NCBI GenBank assembly: GCA_945830575.1
Contig: CALZZE010000002.1
Location: forward strand, 103,219-167,218
Origin: an uncultured Subdoligranulum sp.
Lineage (GTDB): Bacteria > Bacillota > Clostridia > Oscillospirales > Ruminococcaceae
DNA length: 64,000 nucleotides
Reading direction: 5' to 3'
Part shown: positions 1-8,297 of the stretch, in pieces
How the letters are laid out: each line of letters begins with the position of its first letter
Position numbering within the stretch: position 1 is the first letter of the stretch
Translations under genes and position numbers: made by a program
The notes under the pieces: generated by a model
The model's database searches: none
What the model was told of the DNA's origin: nothing
The model's input: only the letters and a program-made list of their open reading frames with translations

Positions 1-681
1 GAACTGCGGCGCGGGCAGACCCAGCTCCCGGTAGAGCCACAGCTGCCGGGGCGTGCTGGAGAGCAGGTCGGCCCCCCGCACCACCTCGGTGACGCCCATC
101 AGCGCGTCATCCACCACCACGGCCAGCTGGTAGGCAAACACGCCGTCCCCCCGGCGCAGGTAGAAGTCCCCGCAGTCCCGTGCCAGATTTTCCTCGTAAT
201 ATCCCATGTGGCCGTCGGTGAACCCGATGACTTCATCGGGCACCTGCACCCGCCACGCGGGGGCCTTGGTTTTGCTCTGGGCGGCAATTTCCGCCGGGGT
301 CAGCCCCCGGCAGGTGCCCGGATACACCACCTGCCCGTCGCTGCGGTGGGGCGCGGAAGCGGCATGCAGCTGGCTGCGGCTGCAAAAGCAGGGGTACACC
401 AGCCCTCTGTCCGCCAAGCTATCGTAGTAATGCTGATAAATTTCACTGCGCTCGCTCTGGTAGGGCGTCGGGTCGGGGCCGTCGGCGGAAAGTCCCAGCC
501 ACGCCAGATCGTCCACGATGGCGTCGGCAAACACCCGGGGGCAGCGCAGCGTGTCCAGGTCCTCGATGCGCAAAAGCACCTGCCCGCCCTTGCTTTTGGT
601 GGACAGCCACGCCAGCAGACAGCAGCACAGGTTGCCCAGATGCATCCGCCCGCTGGGGCTGGGGGCGTAGCGGCCGGTCAC
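1..681 (-). CDS. gluQ: Glutamyl-Q tRNA(Asp) synthetase, C-terminus outside window
   Basis: Paralogue of the GluRS catalytic domain that loads glutamate onto the queuosine of tRNA(Asp). Reading from a GTG at 681, 227 codons stay open to the window edge. The N-terminus VTGRYAPSPSG is followed by MHLGN, the HIGH-like motif, and then RIEDLDT. A CxC...Y...C zinc site (CFC, then VYPGTC) lies about residues 92-118, followed by a catalytic-fold stretch containing FAYQLAVVVDD and VTEVVRGADLL. The GTG overlaps the stop of the upstream aminopeptidase gene (GTGA), so the two are probably co-translated. The absence of an anticodon-binding domain cannot be checked because the 3' end is cut off. GluRS is the alternative, but the zinc pattern and the short N-terminus favour GluQ. 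Confidence 0.9.
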   Translation of the reverse strand, partial: MTGRYAPSPSGRMHLGNLCCCLLAWLSTKSKGGQVLLRIEDLDTLRCPRVFADAIVDDLAWLGLSADGPDPTPYQSERSEIYQHYYDSLADRGLVYPCFCSRSQLHAASAPHRSDGQVVYPGTCRGLTPAEIAAQSKTKAPAWRVQVPDEVIGFTDGHMGYYEENLARDCGDFYLRRGDGVFAYQLAVVVDDALMGVTEVVRGADLLSSTPRQLWLYRELGLPAPQF

Positions 682-1970
682 AGCAGGTACTCCCCGTCGC
701 CGAGGCAGCGCAGATGCACCCGGTAAAAGGCCGTCACCGCGTCGGTCATGGCCTGCAAATCTGCCACGGCGGCGGTCTCCACCGCCGCGTGCATGGCAAG
801 CTGGGGCAGGCCGATGTCCGCCATGGGGATGGGCAGCGTCAGGCTTTGCAGGTTGCCCAGCGTGGAGCCGCCGGGCATGTCCGCCCGGTTGGCAAACACC
901 TGCACCGGCACCCCGGCGCGGCGGCAGATTTCCCGGAACACCCCGCCGGTGAGGCCGGTGGTGGTGTATTTCTGGCTGGCGTTGTATTTCAGCACCACGC
1001 CGCCGCCCAGCCGCACCGGGTTGGCGGCGTCCGCCTTGCCGGGGAAGGCCGGGTGCGCCGCGTGGGCGTTGTCGGCGCTGAGCAGAAAGCTGTTGGCAAA
1101 GGCCCGCTGCTGGCCCTGTGCGCTGTGGGGGATGGCGTCATAAATGCGGTCCAGCGTGTCCCGCAAAAAGCTGGACGCCGCCCCCTGCCGGGTGCCGCTG
1201 CCCACCTCCTCGTTGTCCAGCATGGCCCACACGGGGGCGCAGGCGTCGTCGGTATCCGGCGCGGCGTCCAGAAACGCCTTGAGGGTCACCGCCGCGCTGG
1301 CAAGGTCGTCGATGCGGGGGCTGACGAACAGCTCCCCGTCGGGGCCAAGGCGGCTGGCCTGCTGGCGGGGCACCAGCACCAGATCCCGGTCCAGAATATC
1401 CTGCTCCGCCGCGCCCAGCTCCTCCGCCAGAAGGGCGGTCAGGCTGCGGCAGCCCGCAGGCCCCCACAGCGGCTGCAAATCCACCTGCGGGTTGTAATTA
1501 TGGCCCTTGTTCACCTCCCGGTCCATGTGGATGGCCAGCGAGGGGATGACCAGCAAATCCCGGTCAAGGTACACATTGCGGCTCACCACGCCGTCCCCGG
1601 TGCGCAGCAGCACCCGGCCGGCCACCGTCAGCGGACGATCCAGCCAGCTTGCCATATTCATGCCGCCGTAGCCCTCCACGTTGAGGCGGCAGCAGCCGTC
1701 ATTTTCCACCCGGTCGTTTTTCACCCGCCATGTGGGGGAGTCCGAGTGGCTGGCCGTCAGCCGCCAGCCGCCGATGCCATGCAGCGGCATCCGCCACGCC
1801 ACCACCGAGGCTCCGGCCCGGGTCAGGTAGTAGCCCCTGCCCGGCTCCAGATTCCAGTAGGCGGCCTCCTGCAAACGGGTATAGCCCGCCGCGTCCAGCC
1901 GGGCGCAGGCCGCCGCGGCGGCGTGATAGGGGCTGACGCCCTCATTAAGAAATGAAAATACAAATTCCAT
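678..1970 (-). CDS. apeB: M18 family aminopeptidase
   Basis: Cytosolic zinc aminopeptidase of the M18 (aspartyl aminopeptidase) family; releases N-terminal residues from peptides. 430 aa, the normal length. The metal ligand motif LTASHSDSP is at about residues 72-80. Later motifs DNEEVGSGTRQGA (about 250), SADNAHAAHP (about 299) and the C-terminal AMHAAVETA (about 390) fit M18 metal and active-site segments. ATG start at 1970 has GAGGG upstream and a consensus-like promoter 30 nt further up. It is the first gene of a two-gene operon with gluQ. No oddities seen. Confidence 0.95.
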   Translation of the reverse strand: MEFVFSFLNEGVSPYHAAAAACARLDAAGYTRLQEAAYWNLEPGRGYYLTRAGASVVAWRMPLHGIGGWRLTASHSDSPTWRVKNDRVENDGCCRLNVEGYGGMNMASWLDRPLTVAGRVLLRTGDGVVSRNVYLDRDLLVIPSLAIHMDREVNKGHNYNPQVDLQPLWGPAGCRSLTALLAEELGAAEQDILDRDLVLVPRQQASRLGPDGELFVSPRIDDLASAAVTLKAFLDAAPDTDDACAPVWAMLDNEEVGSGTRQGAASSFLRDTLDRIYDAIPHSAQGQQRAFANSFLLSADNAHAAHPAFPGKADAANPVRLGGGVVLKYNASQKYTTTGLTGGVFREICRRAGVPVQVFANRADMPGGSTLGNLQSLTLPIPMADIGLPQLAMHAAVETAAVADLQAMTDAVTAFYRVHLRCLGDGEYLL

Positions 1971-2000
1971 GTTTTTTCCCTCATCTGTTTATCTTCTTTC

Positions 2001-2029
2001 ATTGTACTCCAAACTGAACAAAGGAGCAA
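2001..2029 (-). promoter_or_regulatory. Sigma-A promoter of apeB
   Basis: On the minus strand TTGCTC (-35, 2024-2029) is separated by 17 nt from TACAAT (-10, 2001-2006). It lies just upstream of the apeB ribosome-binding site and is divergent from the lipoprotein promoter. Confidence 0.75.
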
Positions 2030-2030
2030 G

Positions 2031-2059
2031 TTGCAATTTTGCCCATAAAAGAGTATACT
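2031..2059 (+). promoter_or_regulatory. Sigma-A promoter of lipoprotein gene
   Basis: TTGCAA (2031-2036), a 17-nt spacer and TATACT (2054-2059), ending 22 nt before the start codon at 2081. The predicted 5' UTR is therefore about 15 nt, just enough for the ribosome-binding site. Confidence 0.8.
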
Positions 2060-2080
2060 GAACAAAAGGAGAGATTTACT

Positions 2081-2620
2081 ATGAAAACTTTTTTTGCCTG
2101 TTTGACCGCCGCCGCGCTGTGTCTGTCGCTGTGCGCCTGCATGGCGTCCGGCGCCTCCAGCGTGCCCGCCTCCAGCAGTGAGGTGGTGGAATCCACCGCC
2201 GCGCCCACCGCGGCTCCCACGGAGAATCCGTCGGCCAGTGCCGCGCCGGACACCGCGCTGTCCGTTTCGCTGACCGAGGCGCTGAACGGCACGGTGGCCT
2301 TTGCCGCCGACACCGCCGGCGGCAGCCTGAAGACCGCGCAGGCCAGCGCCGCGCTGGTGCAGGTGCTGGCGGCGGAGGGCGCGCCCGCCGGGCTGACGGA
2401 GGGCGCCGCCGACTGGAAGGCCACCCTGACCGCCGAGCAGCTGACGCTGCTGTCGCTGAACTGGCAGGGCGTGAGCCAGCTGAGCCGGGACATTGCCGCC
2501 GACCCCGCCTCCCAGAAGGACTATCTGGAATCCGCCGGGGTGGAAACTGACTTCACCGCCATGGATTTATCCGGCATTTCCGCCGCCATGGACAGTCTGG
2601 ACGCCGCGCTGCTGGACTGA
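2081..2620 (+). CDS. Putative lipoprotein of unknown function
   Basis: 179 aa. Start chosen at 2081 because AAAGGAGAG lies 7 nt upstream and a promoter ends at 2059. The N-terminus MKTFFACLTAAALCLSLCAC is a lipoprotein signal; the likely acylated Cys is residue 18 or 20. It is followed by a Ser/Ala/Thr/Pro-rich linker (to about residue 55), the usual tether of surface lipoproteins in this bacterial group. The remaining domain is Ala/Leu-rich with helical segments, for example around LTAEQLTLLSLNW. No family was recognised. Monocistronic, converging on a terminator shared with the transketolase genes. Confidence 0.8.
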   Translation: MKTFFACLTAAALCLSLCACMASGASSVPASSSEVVESTAAPTAAPTENPSASAAPDTALSVSLTEALNGTVAFAADTAGGSLKTAQASAALVQVLAAEGAPAGLTEGAADWKATLTAEQLTLLSLNWQGVSQLSRDIAADPASQKDYLESAGVETDFTAMDLSGISAAMDSLDAALLD

Positions 2621-2631
2621 CCCCGGCCACC

Positions 2632-2680
2632 CAAAAAACGACCCCCGGTCCTCCCTTTCATACAAAGAGGGCCGGGGGCC
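2632..2680 (-). terminator. Rho-independent terminator of transketolase operon
   Basis: Minus-strand stem GGCCCCCGGCCCTC / GAGGACCGGGGGTC (imperfect) with a short loop, followed by CGTTTTTT. The stem also lies directly after the plus-strand lipoprotein gene, but the U-run is only good on the minus strand. Confidence 0.8.
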
Positions 2681-2695
2681 GCGCTGTATTTCAAC

Positions 2696-3661
2696 TCATT
2701 CCTCGTTGGGCTTGGGGGTGCGCACGATCTCCATGATCTTGGCGGTGATGCTCTCGGCGGTCAGGCCGTACTCCCGCAGCACATCCCACGCGGGGCCGGA
2801 GGTGCCGAACCGATCCTGCACGCCCATGCGCCAGATGGGGGTGGGCATCTTTTCGCCCAGCAGGCTGGCGACCGCGTCGCCCAGACCGCCGATGACGGAA
2901 TGTTCCTCCACGGTGAGCACCCGCAGGCACTCGCGGGCGGCGTGAAGCACCGCCTCCTCGTCCAGCGGCTTGATGGTGGGCACGTTGATGACCCGCACGT
3001 TGATGCCCTGCTTTTTGCAGGCCACGGCGGCGCGCAGCGCCTCGCTGGTCATCAGGCCGGTGGAGAACACGGCGATGTCAAAGCCCTCGGTGAGCTTTTC
3101 CGCCTTGCCGATTTCAAAGGTATAAGCGCTGGGGTCATGGAACACCGGGGTGGCCAGACGGCTGACCCGGATGTAGACGGGGCCGTTGTGGGCGTAGGCG
3201 GCGCGCACGGCGGCGCAGGCCTCCACGTCGTCGGAGGGGTTGATGACCACCATGTTGGGGATGGCGCGCATCAGGGCGATGTCCTCGCACATCTGATGGG
3301 AGGCGCCGTCCTCCCCCACCGACAGGCCCGCGTGGCTGGCAACGATCTTGACGTTGAGCTGGGGGTAGGCGATGGAGTTGCGGATCTGGTCGTAGGCGCG
3401 GCCGGTGGCGAACATGGCAAAGCTGGAGGCGAAGGGGGTGTAGCCCATGCTGGCCAGACCCGCAGCCACGCCCATCATGTTCTGCTCGGCAATGCCGCAG
3501 TTGAAGAACCGGTCGGGGTACTCCTCCCGGAACAGGGCGGTCTTGGTGGAGGCGGACAGGTCCGCGTCCAGCACCACAATGTCGTCATGGCCTTCCTTGG
3601 CCAGCTTCACCAGCGTGCGGCCGTAGCTGTCACGGGTGGCGACTTTTTTCATCTCAGCCAT
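2696..3661 (-). CDS. tktB: Transketolase, C-terminal subunit
   Basis: Carries the pyrimidine-binding and C-terminal domains of a split transketolase; together with the upstream subunit it transfers two-carbon ketol units in the non-oxidative pentose phosphate pathway. 321 aa, usual for this subunit. Seen: RDSYGRTLVKLA at the N-terminus, DADLSASTKT, FFNCGIAEQNMMGVAAGLA (with the catalytic Glu of the Pyr domain, about residue 58), GASHQMCEDIALMRAIPNM, and the C-terminal EEHSVIGGLGDAVA. It starts inside the end of the N-terminal subunit gene (8-nt overlap), so translation is coupled. The DXS family is similar, but split subunits of this size are transketolase-like. Confidence 0.93.
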   Translation of the reverse strand: MAEMKKVATRDSYGRTLVKLAKEGHDDIVVLDADLSASTKTALFREEYPDRFFNCGIAEQNMMGVAAGLASMGYTPFASSFAMFATGRAYDQIRNSIAYPQLNVKIVASHAGLSVGEDGASHQMCEDIALMRAIPNMVVINPSDDVEACAAVRAAYAHNGPVYIRVSRLATPVFHDPSAYTFEIGKAEKLTEGFDIAVFSTGLMTSEALRAAVACKKQGINVRVINVPTIKPLDEEAVLHAARECLRVLTVEEHSVIGGLGDAVASLLGEKMPTPIWRMGVQDRFGTSGPAWDVLREYGLTAESITAKIMEIVRTPKPNEE

Positions 3662-4523
3662 TGCTGCGCTCGACCTCCTTCTCTAACTGCTCGTAGGCGG
3701 TGCGCAGTTCGGCCATCGCCTTTTCATACTCGGCGTCATTGGGGCCTTTGCCGTGCCAGTCCACCGCGTTCTCCATGTAGCTGACGCCAAGGCCCTTGGT
3801 GGTGCGCATCAGCAGGCAGGTGGGCTTGCCGCTGCCGTGGGCGCGGTCCAGCAGGATGAAGGCCTGCTCCAGATCGGCAAAGGAGTTGCCGTTGCACACG
3901 ATGGTGTTGAAGCCGAAGGCGTCCATCTTGTCGTCCAGCGGCTGGGTGTTCATCACCTGGCTGGTGGGGCCGTCGATCTGCAGGCCGTTCACATCCACCA
4001 TGATGCACAGGTTGTCCAGCTTGTAGTGGCTGGCGAACATGAATGCCTCCCAGCACTCGCCTTCCTCCAGCTCGCCGTCGCCCAGCAGGGTGTAGACGTT
4101 GATATCCTGCCCGCGCATCTTGGCGGCCAGCGCCATGCCGCAGGCGGTGGACACGCCCTGACCCAGAGAGCCGGTGCTCATGTCCACGCCGGGGACGGTG
4201 TTCATGTTGGGGTGGCCCTGTAAGTAGCTGCCCAGATGGCGCAGCGTCGGCAGGTCCTGCACCGGGAAGTAGCCCCGCTCCGCCAGCGTGGCATACAGGG
4301 CGGGGGCGGCGTGGCCCTTGCTCAGCACGAACCGGTCCCGCTCGGGGTCGCCGGGGTTCTGGGGGTCAATGTTCATCTCACGGAAATACAAATAGGTCAG
4401 CACATCCGCGGCAGAGAGACTGCCGCCGGGGTGACCGCTGCGCGCACCGTGTGTCGCTTCGATAATGCCCATGCGCACACGGGTGGCAGTCATTTTCAAC
4501 TGCAACACTTCTTGCTTCGTCAT
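3654..4523 (-). CDS. tktA: Transketolase, N-terminal (thiamine-diphosphate binding) subunit
   Basis: 289 aa; ThDP/Mg-binding half of the split transketolase. Start placed at 4523 because GGAGGAA lies 5-6 nt upstream; longer readings to 4586 would overlap the promoter. Motifs: SGHPGGSLSAADVLTYLYF (about 30-48), LSKGHAAPALYATLA, and the ThDP motif GDGELEEGECWEAFMFA (about 150) ending with the second metal ligand in VDVNG. Transcribed with the C-terminal subunit from a clear promoter at 4595-4622. Confidence 0.93.
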   Translation of the reverse strand: MTKQEVLQLKMTATRVRMGIIEATHGARSGHPGGSLSAADVLTYLYFREMNIDPQNPGDPERDRFVLSKGHAAPALYATLAERGYFPVQDLPTLRHLGSYLQGHPNMNTVPGVDMSTGSLGQGVSTACGMALAAKMRGQDINVYTLLGDGELEEGECWEAFMFASHYKLDNLCIMVDVNGLQIDGPTSQVMNTQPLDDKMDAFGFNTIVCNGNSFADLEQAFILLDRAHGSGKPTCLLMRTTKGLGVSYMENAVDWHGKGPNDAEYEKAMAELRTAYEQLEKEVERSNG

Positions 4524-4594
4524 ACTGGTTCCTCCAACCTTATTGGCTGCCATGAGGCCGCCTGTCGGTACTGCTGCACAATACACTACCTTAT

Positions 4595-4622
4595 ATTATA
4601 CACAAAACAAGCCGTCCCGCAA
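4595..4622 (-). promoter_or_regulatory. Sigma-A promoter of transketolase operon
   Basis: Minus strand TTGCGG (4617-4622), 16-nt spacer, TATAAT (4595-4600). The predicted leader is about 65 nt before the ATG at 4523. Confidence 0.75.
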
Positions 4623-4789
4623 GATTTTTTTACAAAATATTGTGGAAAAACTTTCATTCTTGGCAGGTTCGTACAAATTTTACCAGATTTTGGGGGAAGG
4701 AATCTGCGAAACGTCGGAAAAAGTCGGAAGGTTTGTGTGAAATCACAAAACCGCCAAAGATTCGGCGGCAAAAGATGGCAAAATACCAC

Positions 4790-4862
4790 TTGCAACTTTT
4801 GCCGTTTTGTGGCAAAATAGAGTGCGGAGCGGGACGCTGCCCAAGATTTGGTGGAGCGTCCC
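4790..4862 (+). promoter_or_regulatory. Promoter and leader hairpin upstream of a 51-aa ORF
   Basis: TTGCAA (4790-4795), 17-nt spacer and CAAAAT (4813-4818) make a plausible promoter. Downstream, GGGACGCT (4831-4838) pairs perfectly with AGCGTCCC (4855-4862), forming a leader hairpin just before the small ORF. The rest of the 4587-4789 gap is AT-rich and holds several short repeats of GGCAAAA/TTTTGCC; no gene was seen there. Confidence 0.45.
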
Positions 4863-4896
4863 GTAAAATACGACCAGATTTAGGGAGTGTGCCATC

Positions 4897-5052
4897 ATGC
4901 CCAACGGAATTTACATCCAGACCGAGTACCGCGGAAAGCTCATCCGCAAGATCGTCTGCAACGGGGAGGAGCGCTGGTTCATCGGTTCGGACTGCGCCGT
5001 CACCTTCATGACGATGGACGAGTGCATGCATGCCATCGACCAGCTGGTCTGA
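4897..5052 (+). CDS. Small hypothetical protein, 51 aa
   Basis: Reads MPNGIYIQTEYRGKLIRKIV then continues to end in CMHAIDQLV. GGGAG lies about 10 nt upstream of the ATG. It is mixed-charge, soluble-looking, has two or three Cys and no membrane segment. It is flanked by a promoter/hairpin leader and by its own strong terminator, which supports a real, monocistronic gene. No family recognised; function unknown. Confidence 0.6.
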   Translation: MPNGIYIQTEYRGKLIRKIVCNGEERWFIGSDCAVTFMTMDECMHAIDQLV

Positions 5053-5070
5053 ATTTCCAAACAGCCTTTC

Positions 5071-5098
5071 CCGCCGCCCGGCTCCGGGCGGCGGTTTT
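5071..5098 (+). terminator. Rho-independent terminator after the 51-aa gene
   Basis: CCGCCGCCCGG / CCGGGCGGCGG stem (5071-5094) with a 2-nt loop region and TTTT following. Confidence 0.85.
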
Positions 5099-5108
5099 GT
5101 GTTGGTGG

Positions 5109-5137
5109 TTGAAATAGGGCAAAAAATGGTATATACT
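5109..5137 (+). promoter_or_regulatory. Sigma-A promoter of sugar-modification operon
   Basis: TTGAAA (5109-5114), 17-nt spacer, TATACT (5132-5137), 30 nt before the ATG at 5167, which has GGGAGG upstream. Confidence 0.8.
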
Positions 5138-5166
5138 AAAAAGATAAATGACCGGGAGGTTCCGCC

Positions 5167-5586
5167 ATGCAGATCCAGACCATTGAGATGCAGACCAACG
5201 AGCGCCCCTTGGAGGGCAAGCTGTCGGTGTTTGAGGGCAGCGGCCACGACCTGCCCTTTGAGATCAAGCGCATCTATTACATTTATGAAGTGCCCCGCGG
5301 CGTGATGCGGGGCGGCCACGCCCACAAAAAGCTGCGTCAGCTGCTGTGGTGTCCCTACGGGCGCATCCGCATCCGGCTGGATGACGGCCATGAAAAGGCC
5401 GAGGTGCTGCTGGACGCGCCGAACAAGGGCGTTGTGGTGGAGCATACGATGTGGCGGGAGATGCTGTGGGAGAAGGAGAACTCCGTTTTGTGCGTGGCCG
5501 CCAGCGAATTTTACGAGGAAAGTGATTACATCCGGGACTACCGCCAGTTTTTGCGGTTTGTACGGGAACAGGAGGAACAGGCATGA
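5167..5586 (+). CDS. WxcM-like cupin, dTDP-4-oxo-6-deoxyglucose 3,4-ketoisomerase-type
   Basis: 139 aa, the size of FdtA/QdtA ketoisomerases. These move the keto group of dTDP-4-keto-6-deoxyglucose from C4 to C3 ahead of transamination to Fuc3N or Qui3N. Seen: [21 protein letters not shown], the conserved cupin His pair (GGHAHKK, about residue 55-61), [19 protein letters not shown], then [18 protein letters not shown]. The gene overlaps the next, an aminotransferase, by ATGA, exactly the pairing expected for a 3-amino-sugar pathway. Whether the product is the fucose- or the glucose-series epimer cannot be read from sequence. Confidence 0.85.
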   Translation: MQIQTIEMQTNERPLEGKLSVFEGSGHDLPFEIKRIYYIYEVPRGVMRGGHAHKKLRQLLWCPYGRIRIRLDDGHEKAEVLLDAPNKGVVVEHTMWREMLWEKENSVLCVAASEFYEESDYIRDYRQFLRFVREQEEQA

Positions 5587-6680
5587 CGGTACCTTTCGTA
5601 TCCTTCCGGCCGCTGGAGGCCGAGCTGAACGCCCCGCTGCGCGCCGCCTTTGACCGGGTGCTGCAAAACAGCTGGTATATCGAGGGGCAGGAGGACGCGG
5701 CCTTTGAGCGCGCCTTTGCGGACTACTGCGGCACGGATTTCTGCATCGGCTGCGGCAACGGGCTGGACGCGCTGGTGCTGATTCTGAAAGCCTACGGCAT
5801 CGGTCCGGGGGACGAGGTCATCGTGCCCTCCAACACCTTCATCGCCACCGTGCTGGCGGTGAGCTACTGCGGCGCGTCCCCGGTGCTGGTGGAGCCGGAC
5901 ATCGCCACCTACAACATCGACCCCACCCTTGTGGAGGCCGCCGTCACCCCCCGCACCAAGGCCATCATGGCGGTGCATCTCTACGGCCAGCCCGCCGACA
6001 TGGACGCGCTGCGCACCATCGCGGACGCCCACGGCCTCAGGCTCATCGAGGACGCGGCGCAGGCCCATGGGGCCACGTATCACGGCAAACGCACGGGCGG
6101 CCTTGGCGACGCCGCCGGGTTCAGCTTTTACCCCGGCAAAAATCTGGGCGCGCTGGGGGACGCGGGGGCTGTCACCACCAACGACGGCGATCTGGCCGCC
6201 CGCATCCGGGCGCTGGGCAACTATGGCAGCGACCGGAAATACCACCACATTTACAAGGGCCAGAACACCCGTCTGGACGAACTGCAGGCGGCGTTTCTGG
6301 CCGCCAAGCTGCCGGAGCTGGACCGCATGAACGAATTCCGCCGCGAAGTGGCCGCCCGGTATCGTTCGGAAATTCATCATCCCGGCGTGATTTTGCCCAC
6401 AGTCGCCCCCGGCTGCACCCACGTGTGGCATATCTTCCCGGTGCGCTGCCGGCAGCGGGACGCGCTGGAACGGCACCTCACCGCAGCGGGCATCGGGGTC
6501 AACAAGCACTACCCCACCCCCATCCACAAGCAGGGGGCGTACCCGGAGCTGGCGGGGCTGTCGCTGCCGCTGGCGGAGGAGATTTCCGCCACCGAGCTGA
6601 GCCTGCCCATGTACTACGGCATGACGCCGGAGCAGGTGAGCGCCGTCATCGAGGCGGTCAACCGATTCACCGGGGCGTAA
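5583..6680 (+). CDS. DegT/DnrJ/EryC1/StrS sugar aminotransferase
   Basis: 365 aa PLP enzyme that transaminates a nucleotide-bound keto-sugar; next to a 3,4-ketoisomerase it is probably a FdtB/QdtB-type C3 aminotransferase. Motifs: [29 protein letters not shown] (PLP phosphate site), [10 protein letters not shown] (Asp/Gln for the pyridine ring), the Schiff-base Lys in [15 protein letters not shown] (about residue 188), and [12 protein letters not shown]. Start ATG at 5583 overlaps the preceding stop. No acetyltransferase or dTDP-glucose dehydratase gene lies beside it in this window. Confidence 0.9.
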   Translation: MTVPFVSFRPLEAELNAPLRAAFDRVLQNSWYIEGQEDAAFERAFADYCGTDFCIGCGNGLDALVLILKAYGIGPGDEVIVPSNTFIATVLAVSYCGASPVLVEPDIATYNIDPTLVEAAVTPRTKAIMAVHLYGQPADMDALRTIADAHGLRLIEDAAQAHGATYHGKRTGGLGDAAGFSFYPGKNLGALGDAGAVTTNDGDLAARIRALGNYGSDRKYHHIYKGQNTRLDELQAAFLAAKLPELDRMNEFRREVAARYRSEIHHPGVILPTVAPGCTHVWHIFPVRCRQRDALERHLTAAGIGVNKHYPTPIHKQGAYPELAGLSLPLAEEISATELSLPMYYGMTPEQVSAVIEAVNRFTGA

Positions 6681-6735
6681 CGCCCCGCAGCATTTCCACT
6701 TGTAGGGGGCGGCGTCCTCGACGCCCCGCACCGAG
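6671..6735. repeat. Two GC-rich palindromes between aminotransferase and cls
   Basis: CGGGGCG-TAA-CGCCCCG (6671-6687) spans the aminotransferase stop codon. Next comes TGTAGGGGGC with GGCGTC-CTC-GACGCC (6711-6725). The second resembles the short GTAGGGGCG-type intergenic palindromes that recur in clostridial genomes (from memory). Neither is followed by a T-run, so these are more likely REP-like elements than terminators. Confidence 0.5.
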
Positions 6736-6740
6736 GTTTC

Positions 6741-8288
6741 ATGGGAAAAACGCATCGCAAAATCAAAGAGCTGTTCGGCCTGCTGTTCAGCCGTCTGGTG
6801 CTGACAGTGGCGCTGCTGCTGGCGCAGGTGGTGTGGCTGTTTCTGCTCATCTCCCGCCTGTCGGACTACCGGGGCATCTTCGGCGCGGGGGGCGTTGCCC
6901 TCAGCGTGCTGATGTGCATTGCCCTCATCCGCAAGGACACCACCGCCCCCGAATTCAAAATCAGCTGGGTGCTGGTGTTCATGGTGATGCCCCTTCAGGG
7001 CGGGCTGTTGTACCTGATGTGGGGCGACAAGCGCCCCGCCATCCCGCTGCGCCGCCGTCTGGAACGGGCGCAGGCAGTGCTGGCCCCGCTGCGCCGGGGC
7101 GACCCTGCCGCGCAGGCTGCGCTGGAGGCCGCCAACCCCCGCGCCGCCCAGACCGCCCGTTATTTGCAGAAGTATGGCCCCTGCCCGGTCTACGGCGGCA
7201 CCCGCGCCACCTACTATCCCAGCGGGGAGGACGCCTTCCCCGATATGCTGGCGGCGCTGGAAAGCGCCCAGCGGTATATCTTTATTGAGACCTTCATTCT
7301 GGGGCAGGGCAGCATGTGGGAGGACATCCACGAAATCCTGCGCCGCAAGGCCGCCTCGGGTTTGGAGGTGCGCGTCATTTACGATGACGCCGGCAGCCTG
7401 ACGGTGCTGCCCGGCCGGTACTGGAAGCAGCTGGAGGCGGAGGGCATCCACGCCTTTGCCTTCAATCCCTTTGTGCCGTGGCTGAATCTGGTGATGAACA
7501 ACCGGGATCACCGCAAGATCATGGTGGTGGACGGCGCCATCGCCTTCACCGGCGGGGTGAATCTGGCGGACGAGTACATCAACCGCCGCCAGCGGTTCGG
7601 CTACTGGAAGGACAGCGCAGTGCGGCTGGAGGGGGACGCGGCGTGGAGCTTCGCCACCATGTTTCTGGAATTCTGGGAGGCCAACCGTCCTGCACCGCTG
7701 CCCGCCGAGCGGTTCCGCCCGGCGCCGCTGCATCTTGCGGGGGACGGCATGGTGCAGCCCTACTGCGACAGCCCGGTGGACCGGGAATGTGTGGCCAAAA
7801 ACACCTATCTGGATCTCATCGCGCAGGCGCAGCGCAGTCTGTTCATCGCCACGCCCTACCTGATTCTGGACAACGACACCCTCACGGCGCTGGAGCTGGC
7901 CGCCAAGCGGGGCGTGGAGGTGCGCATCTTCACCCCCGGCATCCCCGACAAAAAGCTGATCTACCAGCTGACCCGCAGCTATTTTCCGCCGCTGCTCAAG
8001 GCGGGGGTGAAGATTTACAGCTACACTCCCGGCTTCCTCCACGCCAAGACCTGGCTGGTGGATGACGGGGTGGGGGTGGTCGGCTCGGTGAATCTGGACT
8101 ACCGCAGCCTGTACCTGCATTTTGAGTGCGGCGCGGTGCTGTACGGCTGTGCGGCGCTGGCCGACATCCGCCGGGATTTTGAGGAGATTCTGCGGGACAG
8201 CGCCCCCGTGCAGCTGACGGACTGCCGCACCGGCTTTGTGGGCGGCATGGTGTCGGCGCTGCTGCGGGTGCTGGCCCCGCTGTGCTGA
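6741..8288 (+). CDS. cls: Cardiolipin synthase (phospholipase D superfamily)
   Basis: 515 aa membrane enzyme that condenses two phosphatidylglycerols to cardiolipin. Two hydrophobic N-terminal segments (about residues 16-38 and 46-62, plus WVLVFMVMPLQGGLLYLMWG) precede two PLD motifs: DHRKIMVVDG...GGVN at about 256-275 and HAKTWLVDDG...GSVNLD at about 433-452, both with His, Lys and Asp intact. Length is standard. The start at 6741 has no strong ribosome-binding site, the region before it being taken by palindromes. It may be transcribed from the upstream sugar operon. Confidence 0.93.
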   Translation: MGKTHRKIKELFGLLFSRLVLTVALLLAQVVWLFLLISRLSDYRGIFGAGGVALSVLMCIALIRKDTTAPEFKISWVLVFMVMPLQGGLLYLMWGDKRPAIPLRRRLERAQAVLAPLRRGDPAAQAALEAANPRAAQTARYLQKYGPCPVYGGTRATYYPSGEDAFPDMLAALESAQRYIFIETFILGQGSMWEDIHEILRRKAASGLEVRVIYDDAGSLTVLPGRYWKQLEAEGIHAFAFNPFVPWLNLVMNNRDHRKIMVVDGAIAFTGGVNLADEYINRRQRFGYWKDSAVRLEGDAAWSFATMFLEFWEANRPAPLPAERFRPAPLHLAGDGMVQPYCDSPVDRECVAKNTYLDLIAQAQRSLFIATPYLILDNDTLTALELAAKRGVEVRIFTPGIPDKKLIYQLTRSYFPPLLKAGVKIYSYTPGFLHAKTWLVDDGVGVVGSVNLDYRSLYLHFECGAVLYGCAALADIRRDFEEILRDSAPVQLTDCRTGFVGGMVSALLRVLAPLC

Positions 8289-8297
8289 GGAAGGGTC

